A program made the translations under genes and the position numbers. A stretch of DNA of 64,000 nucleotides from Brumimicrobium sp035497735 (GTDB taxonomy: Bacteria; Bacteroidota; Bacteroidia; Flavobacteriales_D; Crocinitomicaceae), in assembly GCA_035497735.1 (NCBI GenBank), contig DATJCX010000004.1:13347-77346 (forward strand), given 5' to 3'. The notes below the pieces were generated by a model, which saw only the letters and a program-made list of their open reading frames with translations, was not told the DNA's origin and did no database searches. Positions 20,127 through 28,574 of the stretch are shown one piece after another; position 1 is the stretch's first letter; each line of letters begins with the position of its first letter.

Positions 20127-20828
20127 CTAACATTTTGCAATTACCTTTTCAGCTAATTTTACTGCTAAGTCACGATTTTCCTTTGGGTTATCGCTAATTT
20201 TAATAATGATATAAAATTTAGCTTTTCCAGCAAGAACTGCTAATTCTCCACCGAATTTTTCATTCCATTTATACCAAGAACTAGTGCCTAAACCCTCTAT
20301 AAATTCCCAGCTTCTGTTACCTCGAATTTTCATCATATCCTTGCCAGTAGATTCTATCTCTTTATTTTGCTTGGCTAGGTTTTTATTTATTCTCTCTAAT
20401 TCTTCTTCGGATAATTCCTTGTAAGCCATGTTAAAAGTCTCCGTAAAAGATTTCATATCACTGTCACTTGTGGAATAGGAAAAGGTTTTTAATCCTATTA
20501 TATTTTGGTCAGTAATATTAACTTTCTGTCCAACAACTTCCATCAGTATATCAGGACGGTCACTTGGCCAACTAAAAGAATATTCTCCCGAACCGCCTGA
20601 ACGCAGTTTTTCTTTTACATTTTCAAAATCTACAGGATAAACAGCAGAAATTTCTTCTTTAGTAAGCAATCCACTATAATCTTCCTCAAAGTCCGCTAAA
20701 AGTTTGCAGTTTAAATCCTTGCTTTTTTTACTTGAAGCTTTTACAGTTCCATCAGAATTAGTCGTCCCTTCCGAGTTACACGAGAAGAGGAAAAGACTTA
20801 TTCCAGCTAATAGTATTGTTTTTTTCAT
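20127..20828 (-). CDS. Putative lipoprotein, unknown function
   Basis: A 233-residue protein with an N-terminal lipoprotein signal, ILLAGISLFLFSC, whose lipidated cysteine is at residue 17. It is followed by a short serine/threonine/glycine linker and a compact domain beginning DLNCKLLADFEEDYSGLLTK. Tryptophans in YSFSWPSDRP and RSWEFIEGLGTSSWYKW suggest a small beta-sandwich. I do not recognise the family. Transcribed divergently from the DEAD-box helicase genes, with a 9-bp dyad in the shared region. Confidence 0.6.
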   Translation of the reverse strand: MKKTILLAGISLFLFSCNSEGTTNSDGTVKASSKKSKDLNCKLLADFEEDYSGLLTKEEISAVYPVDFENVKEKLRSGGSGEYSFSWPSDRPDILMEVVGQKVNITDQNIIGLKTFSYSTSDSDMKSFTETFNMAYKELSEEELERINKNLAKQNKEIESTGKDMMKIRGNRSWEFIEGLGTSSWYKWNEKFGGELAVLAGKAKFYIIIKISDNPKENRDLAVKLAEKVIAKC

Positions 20829-21133
20829 AATTAAAGATGTTTTAGTTATGAGCTAATTTACATTTATTAATCTAAATCTGCAACATTAATTTTCCTTATG
20901 CTTAATAAGGAAAGTATATCTGTCAGATTCCTTGCTGTATTTTTATTTATCACTGAATTTTAATTGCTTTTCTATTTCAAATATGGCGAGCTAACACTTT
21001 TTAGGTTCAATTTTTTCAATATTTCATGAATTCCTTCTTGTTTTTCCTGAAAAACGGATACTTTTTCACGAATTATAACATCATTCTACCCATTCACAAA
21101 AAAACTGTGTCTATCTTTGTTGAAAAAATTACA
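20829..21133. other. Divergent intergenic region with a small dyad
   Basis: This gap separates the minus-strand lipoprotein gene from the plus-strand helicase pair. The arms TTTCCTTAT (20891-20899) and ATAAGGAAA (20905-20913) form a perfect 9-bp inverted repeat with a 5-base spacer, a possible operator. I see no RNA gene. The open frame upstream of 21134 is poor and not conserved-looking. Confidence 0.4.
21112..21119 (+). promoter_or_regulatory. -7 box TATCTTTG of the DEAD-box helicase pair
   Basis: TATCTTTG matches TAnnTTTG and lies 14 bases before the ATG at 21134, supporting that start over the in-frame ATG at 21026. No clear -33 TTTG is visible at the usual spacing. Confidence 0.55.
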
Positions 21134-22477
21134 ATGTCCAAACTCATATCAAAACTAGGAATTAACCCTTTACTACAATCTGCTTTAAACGATTTGAAAA
21201 TCTCAGTAGCTACAGAGATTCAAGAACAAGTGATTCCTTTAATACTTCAACAAAAAGAAGATATTGTTGCGCTTGCTAAAACAGGAACAGGTAAAACTGC
21301 TGCTTTCGGATTGCCTTTATTGCAAATGGTAGATGTGGAAAACGACAGTTTACAGACACTTATTTTGTCGCCTACACGTGAGTTGAGCCAGCAGATTTAT
21401 AATAACTTAACGGAGTTTGCTAAATATCTTCCAGAACTTTCTATTGCCTTGGTAACAGGAGGAACGCCGATTAAAACGCAAGTAGAACAGTTACAATCGC
21501 CAACGCATGTTGTTGTTGCTACGCCAGGTCGTTTTTTGGATCTTTTGGAGAAGAATGCAGTAGATGTTAAAGGACTTAAAAACTTAGTTTTAGATGAAGC
21601 TGACGAAATGTTTCAAGCTTTAAAAGAGGACTTGATGCCTATTTTAAAATTGATGCCAAAGGAACGTCGAACACTGTTGTTTAGCGCGACTATGCCAGGT
21701 GAGTTGAAGGATATCGTTCATAATTACATGTCAAAAACTGCATTATCTGTTAGCTCAGATATGGAAACGAAAGGACATGAAGGAATTGAACATCAATTTG
21801 TGGTTGTAGATCCGATTGAAAAGTTGGATGTGCTTTTACACTTCTTAAGTACACAAGAAGGAGGAAGAGGAATTATCTTCTGTAAAACCAAGGCTGCTGT
21901 CAATAAGTTAGCAAAAAATCTAGCAATTCGTAAAATTTCATCAGGAGCTTTGCACGGTAGTTTAACACAAGGAATTCGTGACCGTATTATGGAGCAATTC
22001 CGTGAAGGTTATATCGATATTCTTGTTGCAACAGACCTTGTAGCAAGAGGAATTGACGTCAAAGAATTGGCTTATGTTGTCAACTATCATTTACCGGACA
22101 CTTATGATGCTTATGTGCATAGAAGTGGTCGAACAGGAAGAGCTGGAGCGAAAGGACTTTCGATGACCATTATTCAAAAAGAAGAACTGATAGATATTGC
22201 TGACTTTCAAACAGAATTGGGAATAAATTTCATTCCTGTTGACAAAGCAAAGGCAGAAGATATAGAAGTGAACAACACTTTAGTTTGGGCTAGAAAAATC
22301 TTTAAAACGAAGCCTAATCGCGACATTCCAGAAGAAGTTAGGGAAGAGGTGAAAAAGATATTCCACCATTTAACAAAAGAGGAATTGATGGATAAAGTTT
22401 TGGCTAATTATTTTGCTGAAATAAGTCAGAAAGCTGAAAAACCTGTAAAGGATAAAAAGTCAAAAAAGAAAAGATAA
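21134..22477 (+). CDS. DEAD-box ATP-dependent RNA helicase
   Basis: An RNA-unwinding protein of about 447 residues. All canonical motifs are visible: Q-motif region (ATEIQEQVIPL), motif I AKTGTGKT, Ia PTRELSQQ, GG, Ib TPGR, II DEAD, III SAT, V TDLVARGID and VI HRSGRTGRAG. The C terminus is a short lysine-rich tail (KPVKDKKSKKKR), as in RhlE/CsdA-type cold or ribosome-assembly helicases. I prefer the ATG at 21134 (MSKLISKLGINP) because the preceding 36 codons look unlike protein and contain the -7 box. The next helicase starts one base after the stop, so they form an operon. Confidence 0.93.
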   Translation: MSKLISKLGINPLLQSALNDLKISVATEIQEQVIPLILQQKEDIVALAKTGTGKTAAFGLPLLQMVDVENDSLQTLILSPTRELSQQIYNNLTEFAKYLPELSIALVTGGTPIKTQVEQLQSPTHVVVATPGRFLDLLEKNAVDVKGLKNLVLDEADEMFQALKEDLMPILKLMPKERRTLLFSATMPGELKDIVHNYMSKTALSVSSDMETKGHEGIEHQFVVVDPIEKLDVLLHFLSTQEGGRGIIFCKTKAAVNKLAKNLAIRKISSGALHGSLTQGIRDRIMEQFREGYIDILVATDLVARGIDVKELAYVVNYHLPDTYDAYVHRSGRTGRAGAKGLSMTIIQKEELIDIADFQTELGINFIPVDKAKAEDIEVNNTLVWARKIFKTKPNRDIPEEVREEVKKIFHHLTKEELMDKVLANYFAEISQKAEKPVKDKKSKKKR

Positions 22478-22478
22478 A

Positions 22479-23792
22479 ATGACTAAGAATATAAAATCGC
22501 TTGAAGAAATACTAGATAAATTAGCGATTGAGACGCTTAATCCTATGCAGGAAGAGGCTTATACAGTTGTTGATCAAACAGAAAATACCATTGTACTTTC
22601 TCCTACGGGAACTGGAAAAACCTTGGCTTTTTTACTGCCTTTGATTGACTTATTGGACCCGCAAGTGGATGGACTACAAGCATTAATTGTGGTTCCAGCT
22701 CGTGAGTTGGCCATTCAGATAGAACAAGTGTTCCGTAATATGGGAACAGGCTTTAAAGTTAATGCAGTTTATGGCGGACGTTCGAAGTCGAAAGACCGAA
22801 TGGAACTGAAACATACACCGTCGGTTTTGATTGGAACACCAGGAAGAGTTTTAGACCATTTTGCTGATGAAAGAATGGATACTGCAGTTATCAAGTTTCT
22901 GGTGCTGGATGAATTTGACAAGATTTTAGAAGTTGGATTTGAAGAAGAATTGAGTCAAATCATTTCCTTTTTACCCAATTTAGAAAAGCGTATTTTAACT
23001 TCTGCTACTTCTACAATGAATATTCCGGAATTTGTGAAAATGAAGGATGCGACAACACTTAATTACTTAAAGGATAAGATAAATGCGAATTTAGAACTTA
23101 AAGTTGTCGAGACTTTACGTGTGGATAAATCCCAGATTTTAGTTGACCTTTTAAATCATCTTGGTAATCAAAATGGGATTATTTTCTGTAACTTTAAAGC
23201 GAGTATAGACGAAGTAAGTGCTATTTTAGCACGCAATCATATTCACCACAGTTGTTTTTCTGGGGGAATGGAACAAATTGATAGAGAAAGATCATTGATT
23301 AAATTCAGAAATGGAAGTAACCTAGTGATGGTTGCTACGGATTTAGCCGCTCGTGGTTTGGATATTCCTGAACTCAATTATATCATTCATTATGAATTGC
23401 CACATGCCTATGAGGAATTCACTCACAGAAACGGTCGTACAGCACGTGTTTCCGCAAAAGGAACTTCTTATATCATAAAGGAAAAAGGGAGAAATTTACC
23501 AGATTTCATAGCGGATGCTACATTGCTAAAACAATTTAAAATCGCTGGTATTGCAAAGCCATTTTTTACAACATTATTTATTTCTGGAGGAAGAAAAGAT
23601 AAAATTTCAAAAGGAGATATTGCTGGTGTATTTATGAAGAAAGGCGGATTATCTCAAGAAGAGTTGGGGATGATAGAATTAAAACAAGACTGTGCATTTG
23701 TTGCAGTTCCTTCATCTAAAGCTGCACATCTGGTAGATCAGTTTAACAACACCCATTTAAAGAAGAAAAAAGTCAGAATTTACGAAATATAG
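22479..23792 (+). CDS. DbpA-like DEAD-box helicase with DEFD variant motif
   Basis: A 437-residue second helicase. Motif I is SPTGTGKT, Ib TPGR, V TDLAARGLD and VI HRNGRTAR. Motif II is DEFD rather than DEAD, and motif III reads TSATST. After about residue 365 comes a domain with ISGGRKDKISKGDIAGVF that looks like the DbpA RNA-binding domain, which in E. coli directs the helicase to hairpin 92 of 23S rRNA. A role in large-subunit assembly is therefore inferred. It is shorter than E. coli DbpA. Its 3' end overlaps the convergent epimerase remnant by 20 bp. Confidence 0.87.
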   Translation: MTKNIKSLEEILDKLAIETLNPMQEEAYTVVDQTENTIVLSPTGTGKTLAFLLPLIDLLDPQVDGLQALIVVPARELAIQIEQVFRNMGTGFKVNAVYGGRSKSKDRMELKHTPSVLIGTPGRVLDHFADERMDTAVIKFLVLDEFDKILEVGFEEELSQIISFLPNLEKRILTSATSTMNIPEFVKMKDATTLNYLKDKINANLELKVVETLRVDKSQILVDLLNHLGNQNGIIFCNFKASIDEVSAILARNHIHHSCFSGGMEQIDRERSLIKFRNGSNLVMVATDLAARGLDIPELNYIIHYELPHAYEEFTHRNGRTARVSAKGTSYIIKEKGRNLPDFIADATLLKQFKIAGIAKPFFTTLFISGGRKDKISKGDIAGVFMKKGGLSQEELGMIELKQDCAFVAVPSSKAAHLVDQFNNTHLKKKKVRIYEI

Positions 23793-24303
23793 CTCTCTCT
23801 TTACGGTTATGCTTAGTCCTCTTCTTTTTTCTATTAAAGTAGCGAGAGATCATTTTCTCATCTTTGTCTTTATGTGCTGTTAAGGGCTCGGAAAGCTTTT
23901 GAAAATGAGCCAATATTGGTTTTCTAAATAGCAAGGCAAAAAATGATTTGATTGGAGAGACTTTCTTTTCTTCTCTATCGAAATAATCATCCAAATCATC
24001 TCTTCTAAAGTCTAGAATATCGTTTAATTCATCACCAACTGCATAATATCCACAGTGGAAATTCTTCTCTGCAAAAGAATGTTGCTTAAAATCAACTTCT
24101 CCCAGTCCGAAAACATCAAAGGAACGGGATAAATAATCTTCGTAACTAATTCTACAGCTTTCTCTGACACCAAGGTTGAAAACTCTTTTTGATATTGCTT
24201 CTTGCTTGTCTATTGCATGAATAAACGCTCTTGCTGTGTCTTCTGGAGTAATTATTTCCATCAATGTATCCAATGGTTGATGAAAAATAAGTTTGGATAT
24301 CTT
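23773..24303 (-). pseudogene. 5'-truncated NAD-dependent epimerase/dehydratase remnant
   Basis: The frame encodes the C-terminal part of an extended short-chain dehydrogenase: LDTLMEIITPEDTARAFIHA, then RVFNLG, matching the substrate-binding half of sugar-epimerase-like proteins. The N-terminal Rossmann domain with its GxxGxxG and YxxxK motifs is missing. The frame is open only back to a TGA at 24306-24304, and the only usable starts are internal (TTG at 24273). The lysine/arginine-rich tail overlaps the helicase gene. It meets the truncated ABC ATPase head to head, so a deletion or inversion has removed both 5' ends. Confidence 0.78.
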
Positions 24304-24609
24304 TCAGGTGGAATGTCGCTTAGAGTAGCATTGGCAAGAGCCTTGATATTAAGACCGGAAATTATTATGTATGATGAGCCGACAACAGGTTTAGACCCTA
24401 TTACGGCTAATGAAACTATTGCCCTTATGCGTAGCATTCAAGATGAATACAAAACTTCTTCCTTGATTATTAGGCACGATGTGGACTGTGCGCGTGTTAT
24501 TTCAAATAGAATAATATTATTGGTGGATGGCGTCAATTATGCCGAAGGAACTTATGAAGAACTTTCAAATTCAGACGATCCACAAACTAGAGTATTCTTT
24601 AAAAACTAA
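24280..24609 (+). pseudogene. 5'-truncated MlaF-type ABC transporter ATPase remnant
   Basis: Starting at YLSGGMSLRVALARAL this is the C-terminal half of an ABC ATPase of the MlaF phospholipid-transport type: signature LSGGM, Walker B IIMYDEPTTGLDP, the H-loop histidine within RHDVDCARVISNR, and the MlaF-like ending YEELSNSDDPQTRVFF. The Walker A motif and everything before the signature are missing, so it cannot bind ATP properly. The H-loop context is RHD instead of the usual THD. The ATG at 24280 lies at the breakpoint. No MlaE or MlaD gene is present beside it. Confidence 0.85.
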
Positions 24610-24614
24610 TCTAT

Positions 24615-24744
24615 ATGTCAAAAACAAATTCACAAAAAAATAAAAGTATGGAGGCTTTATAGCATAATTTCCTTTTCCGTGGTTGCTTTAAAAAGCAAGC
24701 AAAAAAGAAAGAGAAAGAAACGAAAAAGAAATAGGGAAGAAGTC
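24615..24744 (+). pseudogene. Short lysine-rich ORF broken by an in-frame TAG
   Basis: Six bases after the ATPase remnant an ATG opens MSKTNSQKNKSMEAL, followed by TAG at 24660-24662. In the same frame it then continues HNFLFRGCFKKQAKKKEKET to a TAG at 24742-24744. The in-frame continuation suggests one small basic protein interrupted by a nonsense mutation, belonging to the same decayed locus. I do not recognise the family; it could also be chance. Confidence 0.3.
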
Positions 24745-24750
24745 TGATTC

Positions 24751-25230
24751 TTAATTCGAAAACAATACAAAAATCATTGTCAGTGTGATTGTCGGTATTA
24801 TTATCACTGTTAGCAAGGTGTATAACTCTGTTTTTTCTAAACTTTTCATCAACCAACCTTTTTCTGTTTTAATAAAAAGAGTCACTAAGGTAATCAGTAA
24901 ACCAGCGATCGTAAATCCTGTGTAAAATTTACTCAAACTACGCGTATCAAATTGATGTAAAAGTGTTGAATATTGAGCCGTTAATTCAATGGTAAACCCA
25001 ATGAGGAAAACAACTAGAGCAAAGATTAGGATTCGTTTATTTAACCAAAGCACTGTAGCAATAATCGTAAGGGGAACAGCAGTTAAATCAATGACTTGAG
25101 AAGCGTAACTCAATTTCTCTATTTGACTAAAGAAAATACTGTTTAACAACAAGGCTATCGCACCAAATATTGCTAGATTTTTATATACTATTAGTCTCAT
25201 TTTTCTATCTGTCTCTTTTAAATCTGGCAT
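24751..25230 (-). CDS. Four-helix membrane protein of unknown function
   Basis: A 159-residue protein with an N-terminal charged stretch and four hydrophobic helices: around residues 15-32, 45-85 (possibly two) and 100-118, then LYTLLTVIIIPTITLTMIFV at the C terminus. No conserved catalytic motif is visible. The stop codon lies 142 bp beyond the ATPase remnant on the opposite strand. Because it has a clean frame and membrane-protein composition, I accept it as a gene, but cannot assign a role. Confidence 0.55.
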   Translation of the reverse strand: MPDLKETDRKMRLIVYKNLAIFGAIALLLNSIFFSQIEKLSYASQVIDLTAVPLTIIATVLWLNKRILIFALVVFLIGFTIELTAQYSTLLHQFDTRSLSKFYTGFTIAGLLITLVTLFIKTEKGWLMKSLEKTELYTLLTVIIIPTITLTMIFVLFSN

Positions 25231-25315
25231 AAGGGTTTAACGCAATCTACATTGACTTTAAACCCGAATTCACAGTTTTTTATTTTAAAAAATGGCATTT
25301 TTATAGAAATAATAA

Positions 25316-26497
25316 TTACTGTTTATCTAACTTTCTTCTTTTTAATTCTTTTGTTAGCAAGGTCAATTCTCTTCCTGTTTGTCCAGCAACTGAAGTATTC
25401 TCCTGTGCACGACGCAATAAGTAGGGCATAACCATCTTAATTGGACCGTAAGGAACGTATTTTGTTACATTATATCCTTCATTGGCAACGTTGAATGAAA
25501 TATGATCTGACATCCCTAATAGTTGCGCGAAATAGATGCGAGAATCGTCTTTGGCAATATGGTACTTTTCCATTAAATCAACCAGTAATTGCGAACTGTC
25601 TTCGTTGTGCGTTCCACAGCTTAAAGCAGTATGCTCAATTTCTTCCACCATTAATGTTACAGCGGCATCAAATCCTTTGTCAGTTTCCGCTTTATTTGGA
25701 TAAATAGGAGAGGGGTAGCCCATTTCCGCAGCTCTTTCTCTTTCAATTTCCATATAAGCACCACGAACTAACTTTGCGCCAAATTTATAGCCGCCTAATT
25801 TTGCCTTTTCAATGCTTTCTCTTAAATGATCCAGACGGTCATGACGATACATTTGGTAGGTATTATAAACGATGGCTTTCTCCTTGTTGTACTTTACCAT
25901 CATCGACTCAACCAATCTGTCAACTGTATCCTGAATCCAAGAATGTTCAGCGTCAACAAAAATAGGAAGCCCGTTTTCATGGGCAAATTTACAAATGGAA
26001 TCTATTCTCTCAATAATTCTAGAAAATTCATCTTTTTCCGCTGCTGAAGGAACAGCTTTTGGGTCATTGAATTTTTCTAATAACTCAAAACGTGCCAATC
26101 CAGTCGGCTTGAAAACACCAAAAGGAATCGCTGGATTTCCCTTCGCTTTCTTAATGGTTTCTATGATTTCATCTCGTGTTGCATCAAATTCCGCCTCTTC
26201 AACTTGACCTTCTATTGAGTAATCTAAGATTGTTCCAACTCTATACTTGTATAAAGTCGAGATCGTGTGATCGCACTCATTCATTGATTCGCCACCGCAA
26301 AACTGCTTAAAAATAGTGCTTTTTATCAATCCTTTAATAGGAAGACGAAGCTTAAATGCAATGGGTGTCATTGTTTTTCCTAGGCTTACCAACCAAGGTT
26401 TCCCAACCATCTTGAATAGTCTGTAGGCTCTCTTTAAATCTGCGTTAGATTTGTACTTGAACGCTACTTCGGTGTTGTCAAAAGCGATTTTACTCAT
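25316..26497 (-). CDS. Proline dehydrogenase
   Basis: An FAD-dependent enzyme oxidising proline to pyrroline-5-carboxylate, of the short monofunctional type (393 residues). Typical TIM-barrel blocks are FGVFKPTGLARFELLEKF, FVDAEHSWIQ, VYNTYQMYRHD, GAKLVRGAYMEIERERA, GTHNEDSSQL and FAQLLGMSDHISF; these contain the FAD- and proline-binding arginines and lysines. I chose the ATG at 26497 (MSKIAFDNTEVAF) because the 51 upstream codons look like non-coding sequence and would run into the aroB promoter. It is divergent from aroB. The opposite reaction, proC, is encoded about 10 kb away. Confidence 0.94.
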   Translation of the reverse strand: MSKIAFDNTEVAFKYKSNADLKRAYRLFKMVGKPWLVSLGKTMTPIAFKLRLPIKGLIKSTIFKQFCGGESMNECDHTISTLYKYRVGTILDYSIEGQVEEAEFDATRDEIIETIKKAKGNPAIPFGVFKPTGLARFELLEKFNDPKAVPSAAEKDEFSRIIERIDSICKFAHENGLPIFVDAEHSWIQDTVDRLVESMMVKYNKEKAIVYNTYQMYRHDRLDHLRESIEKAKLGGYKFGAKLVRGAYMEIERERAAEMGYPSPIYPNKAETDKGFDAAVTLMVEEIEHTALSCGTHNEDSSQLLVDLMEKYHIAKDDSRIYFAQLLGMSDHISFNVANEGYNVTKYVPYGPIKMVMPYLLRRAQENTSVAGQTGRELTLLTKELKRRKLDKQ

Positions 26498-26623
26498 AAT
26501 TTCAATGAAGGTAAATGATAAACACAATTTTTCAGCAATTTTAGTCATTTTTTGATTAACTTGGTTATTATTACAAAAAGATATTGTTGTTTTGTGACAG
26601 AAATCATCATTTAAACTTTCAGT

Positions 26624-27688
26624 ATGCACCAGATTATTACGAAAACACATAAGGTAGAATTAGGTAGTTTATTGGAGTCAAGCTTTTTAGAGCTGTTGAC
26701 TTCTCCTTCTTATGCAGAAAAGAAAAAAATGATAATTGTGGATGAAAACACCTTTGAATTATGTGTTCCTTATCTGCTAGAAAACTATTTAGTGCTTAAA
26801 GAAGCCGAAATTATGGTTTTACCTGTTGGCGAAGAGTCAAAAGCTTTAGATATTTGTACGGAAGTTTGGGGAGCTCTAACGGACTATCAGTTTCAAAGAG
26901 GTGATTTAATTATCAACTTAGGTGGCGGTGTTGTAACAGATATGGGTGGTTTTATCGCTTCTGTTTTCAAACGTGGCGTTGATTTCGTTAATATTCCAAC
27001 ATCCTTATTGGCAATGGTGGATGCTTCTGTTGGTGGAAAAACAGGGGTGAACTTTGGTCCATTTAAGAATCAATTGGGCTTTTTTGCAATGCCTTTGTTG
27101 ACTTATTGTGATGATGTGTTTTTAGAAACACTTGAGAAAAAGGAAATCTTAGCTGGAAGAGCAGAAATGTTAAAACATGGTTTGATTGCCGACGCTGAAT
27201 TCTTTAAAGAATTGGCGGTTTTTGAAGGCGAAACTCCTTCAATGGAGTTGATAATCAAAGCTGTCCAAATTAAATCTGATATCGTTGAACGTGATTTTAA
27301 AGAAAATGGAGATAGAAAGAAATTGAATTTCGGTCACACCATTGGTCATGCTATTGAAGGTTTTTTAGTGTACAATGGTACCGAAGTAACGCATGGGGAA
27401 TGTGTCGCATGGGGAATGTTGGTAGAAAGTTTATTGTCGCATACACATGCAGGACTTCCTCAAAAGGACTGGTTTTTTATCGAGGAACTTATTCGCCACC
27501 AATATCCAACTTTACCGATTGCTGAAACGCATTTTGATGCCTTATTGGATTTGATGAAACAAGACAAAAAGAATAAGAGTGATAAAATCAATTTTACTTT
27601 ACTTAAGAAGATAGGAGAGGCTGAAATTGATTTTGAATTAGATATGAATGAAATACGAACAGCGCTACATGATGTGTTCGTTTCTTAA
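26624..27688 (+). CDS. aroB: 3-dehydroquinate synthase
   Basis: AroB converts DAHP to 3-dehydroquinate, the second step of the shikimate pathway, using NAD and a divalent metal. The protein has 354 residues with the NAD-binding block NLGGGVVTDMGGF and the substrate block IPTSLLAMVDASVGGKTGVN. Metal-ligand regions are AEMLKHGLIAD, LNFGHTIGHAIEG and THGECVAWGM. The ATG at 26624 gives MHQIITKTHKVEL, the expected N terminus. It stands alone, divergent from proline dehydrogenase with about 126 bp between starts. Confidence 0.96.
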   Translation: MHQIITKTHKVELGSLLESSFLELLTSPSYAEKKKMIIVDENTFELCVPYLLENYLVLKEAEIMVLPVGEESKALDICTEVWGALTDYQFQRGDLIINLGGGVVTDMGGFIASVFKRGVDFVNIPTSLLAMVDASVGGKTGVNFGPFKNQLGFFAMPLLTYCDDVFLETLEKKEILAGRAEMLKHGLIADAEFFKELAVFEGETPSMELIIKAVQIKSDIVERDFKENGDRKKLNFGHTIGHAIEGFLVYNGTEVTHGECVAWGMLVESLLSHTHAGLPQKDWFFIEELIRHQYPTLPIAETHFDALLDLMKQDKKNKSDKINFTLLKKIGEAEIDFELDMNEIRTALHDVFVS

Positions 27689-27778
27689 GGTTTAGCTTGA
27701 TTTTCTATTACTTGCTTTGTAAATCAGCTTTCAAAATTCAATTAATTACCTTATTTTAGCCGTTTACAAGAATTTATT

Positions 27779-28435
27779 ATGAAAAAATTATTTCTTTTAA
27801 TTAGTGTTTTTTTCTTTATCAACTTTGCCTCGGCTCAATTCTATCATCATGAGATTGGACTTGATGTGCAAGCAGCTTCCTTTTCCACACATGGAGGAAC
27901 AGTAGGAGGTGCACTTAGATATGCTTTGGTAAGTGATGAGACTGTTGCTTATGGTCCTACTTTCCGTGTGCAGTATATGTGGAGTAAAAATCATACGACA
28001 GGATTTCAAGGAAAAAGTTTTACAACATTGGGGGGTGGCGCTTTCTTTCATTACCGATTTTTAGAATGGTTTTTTCTTGGTGCAGAATTGGAGTATTTAA
28101 AGAATCCTTACTGGTTTAATAATAAACAGTTTTATGACGCTAAAGAAAAAAAACAAAGAAGATGGAACCTTACAGCTTTTGTTGGAGGTGGCTTTTCAAA
28201 GGAATTAGGACCTGTTCGATTAAACATAGGAATATTATACGACCTAGTGGATGGTTTAAATGGTCGTCTTCCTCCTTATTGGTCACCATTGAGCAATGAT
28301 TACTTTATGCGTGTTAGAGACGCTCAAAACCCGCAAAATGCACGTTATATTCCAATCATCTACAGATTGTCTGTATTTGTTCCAATTGGTAAAAAGAAAA
28401 ACAATGAAAGAGAAGATGACTATGATGGATGGTGA
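27779..28435 (+). CDS. Outer-membrane beta-barrel protein, unknown function
   Basis: A 218-residue protein with signal peptide LLISVFFFINFASAQ, followed by alternating aromatic/glycine strands (VGGALRYALVSDE, LGGGAFFHYRFLEWFFLGAE, FVGGGFSKELGPVRLNIG). The pattern suggests a small eight-strand-like barrel. The C terminus ends in a charged tail after YRLSVFVPIGKKKN. The downstream DUF5522 gene starts within its last codons. No specific function can be assigned. Confidence 0.75.
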   Translation: MKKLFLLISVFFFINFASAQFYHHEIGLDVQAASFSTHGGTVGGALRYALVSDETVAYGPTFRVQYMWSKNHTTGFQGKSFTTLGGGAFFHYRFLEWFFLGAELEYLKNPYWFNNKQFYDAKEKKQRRWNLTAFVGGGFSKELGPVRLNIGILYDLVDGLNGRLPPYWSPLSNDYFMRVRDAQNPQNARYIPIIYRLSVFVPIGKKKNNEREDDYDGW

Positions 28436-28574
28436 TTTTTATAAATCCGAAGAGGGGTATATAATTTTCACGGAACAGTATCTGAAAAGAAGGGGGTATT
28501 GTTGTAAGAATGGGTGTAAGCATTGTCCGTATGGTTATAATCCTAAGACTGACAGGTTCGACAAAAACAAGTGA
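28404..28574 (+). CDS. DUF5522 small cysteine-rich protein
   Basis: A 56-residue protein (shorter if translation begins at 28416, 28422 or 28425) with the compact motif YCCKNGCKHCPYGYNPKT, whose four cysteines and histidine look like a small metal-binding knuckle. DGDFYKSEEGYIIFTEQYLK precedes it. This matches the widespread Bacteroidetes family DUF5522. It overlaps the barrel gene by 32 bp in another frame. Its stop codon lies at the very start of the palindromic repeat array (left arm begins at 28571). Confidence 0.82.
   Translation: MKEKMTMMDGDFYKSEEGYIIFTEQYLKRRGYCCKNGCKHCPYGYNPKTDRFDKNK

Noticed and set aside
23793..24303. Intact epimerase gene
   Set aside because: The Rossmann NAD-binding half and catalytic YxxxK are absent; an upstream TGA closes the frame.
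25316..26650. Longer proline dehydrogenase starting at 26650
   Set aside because: The extra 51 codons look non-coding and overlap the aroB start; the conserved N terminus begins at 26497.
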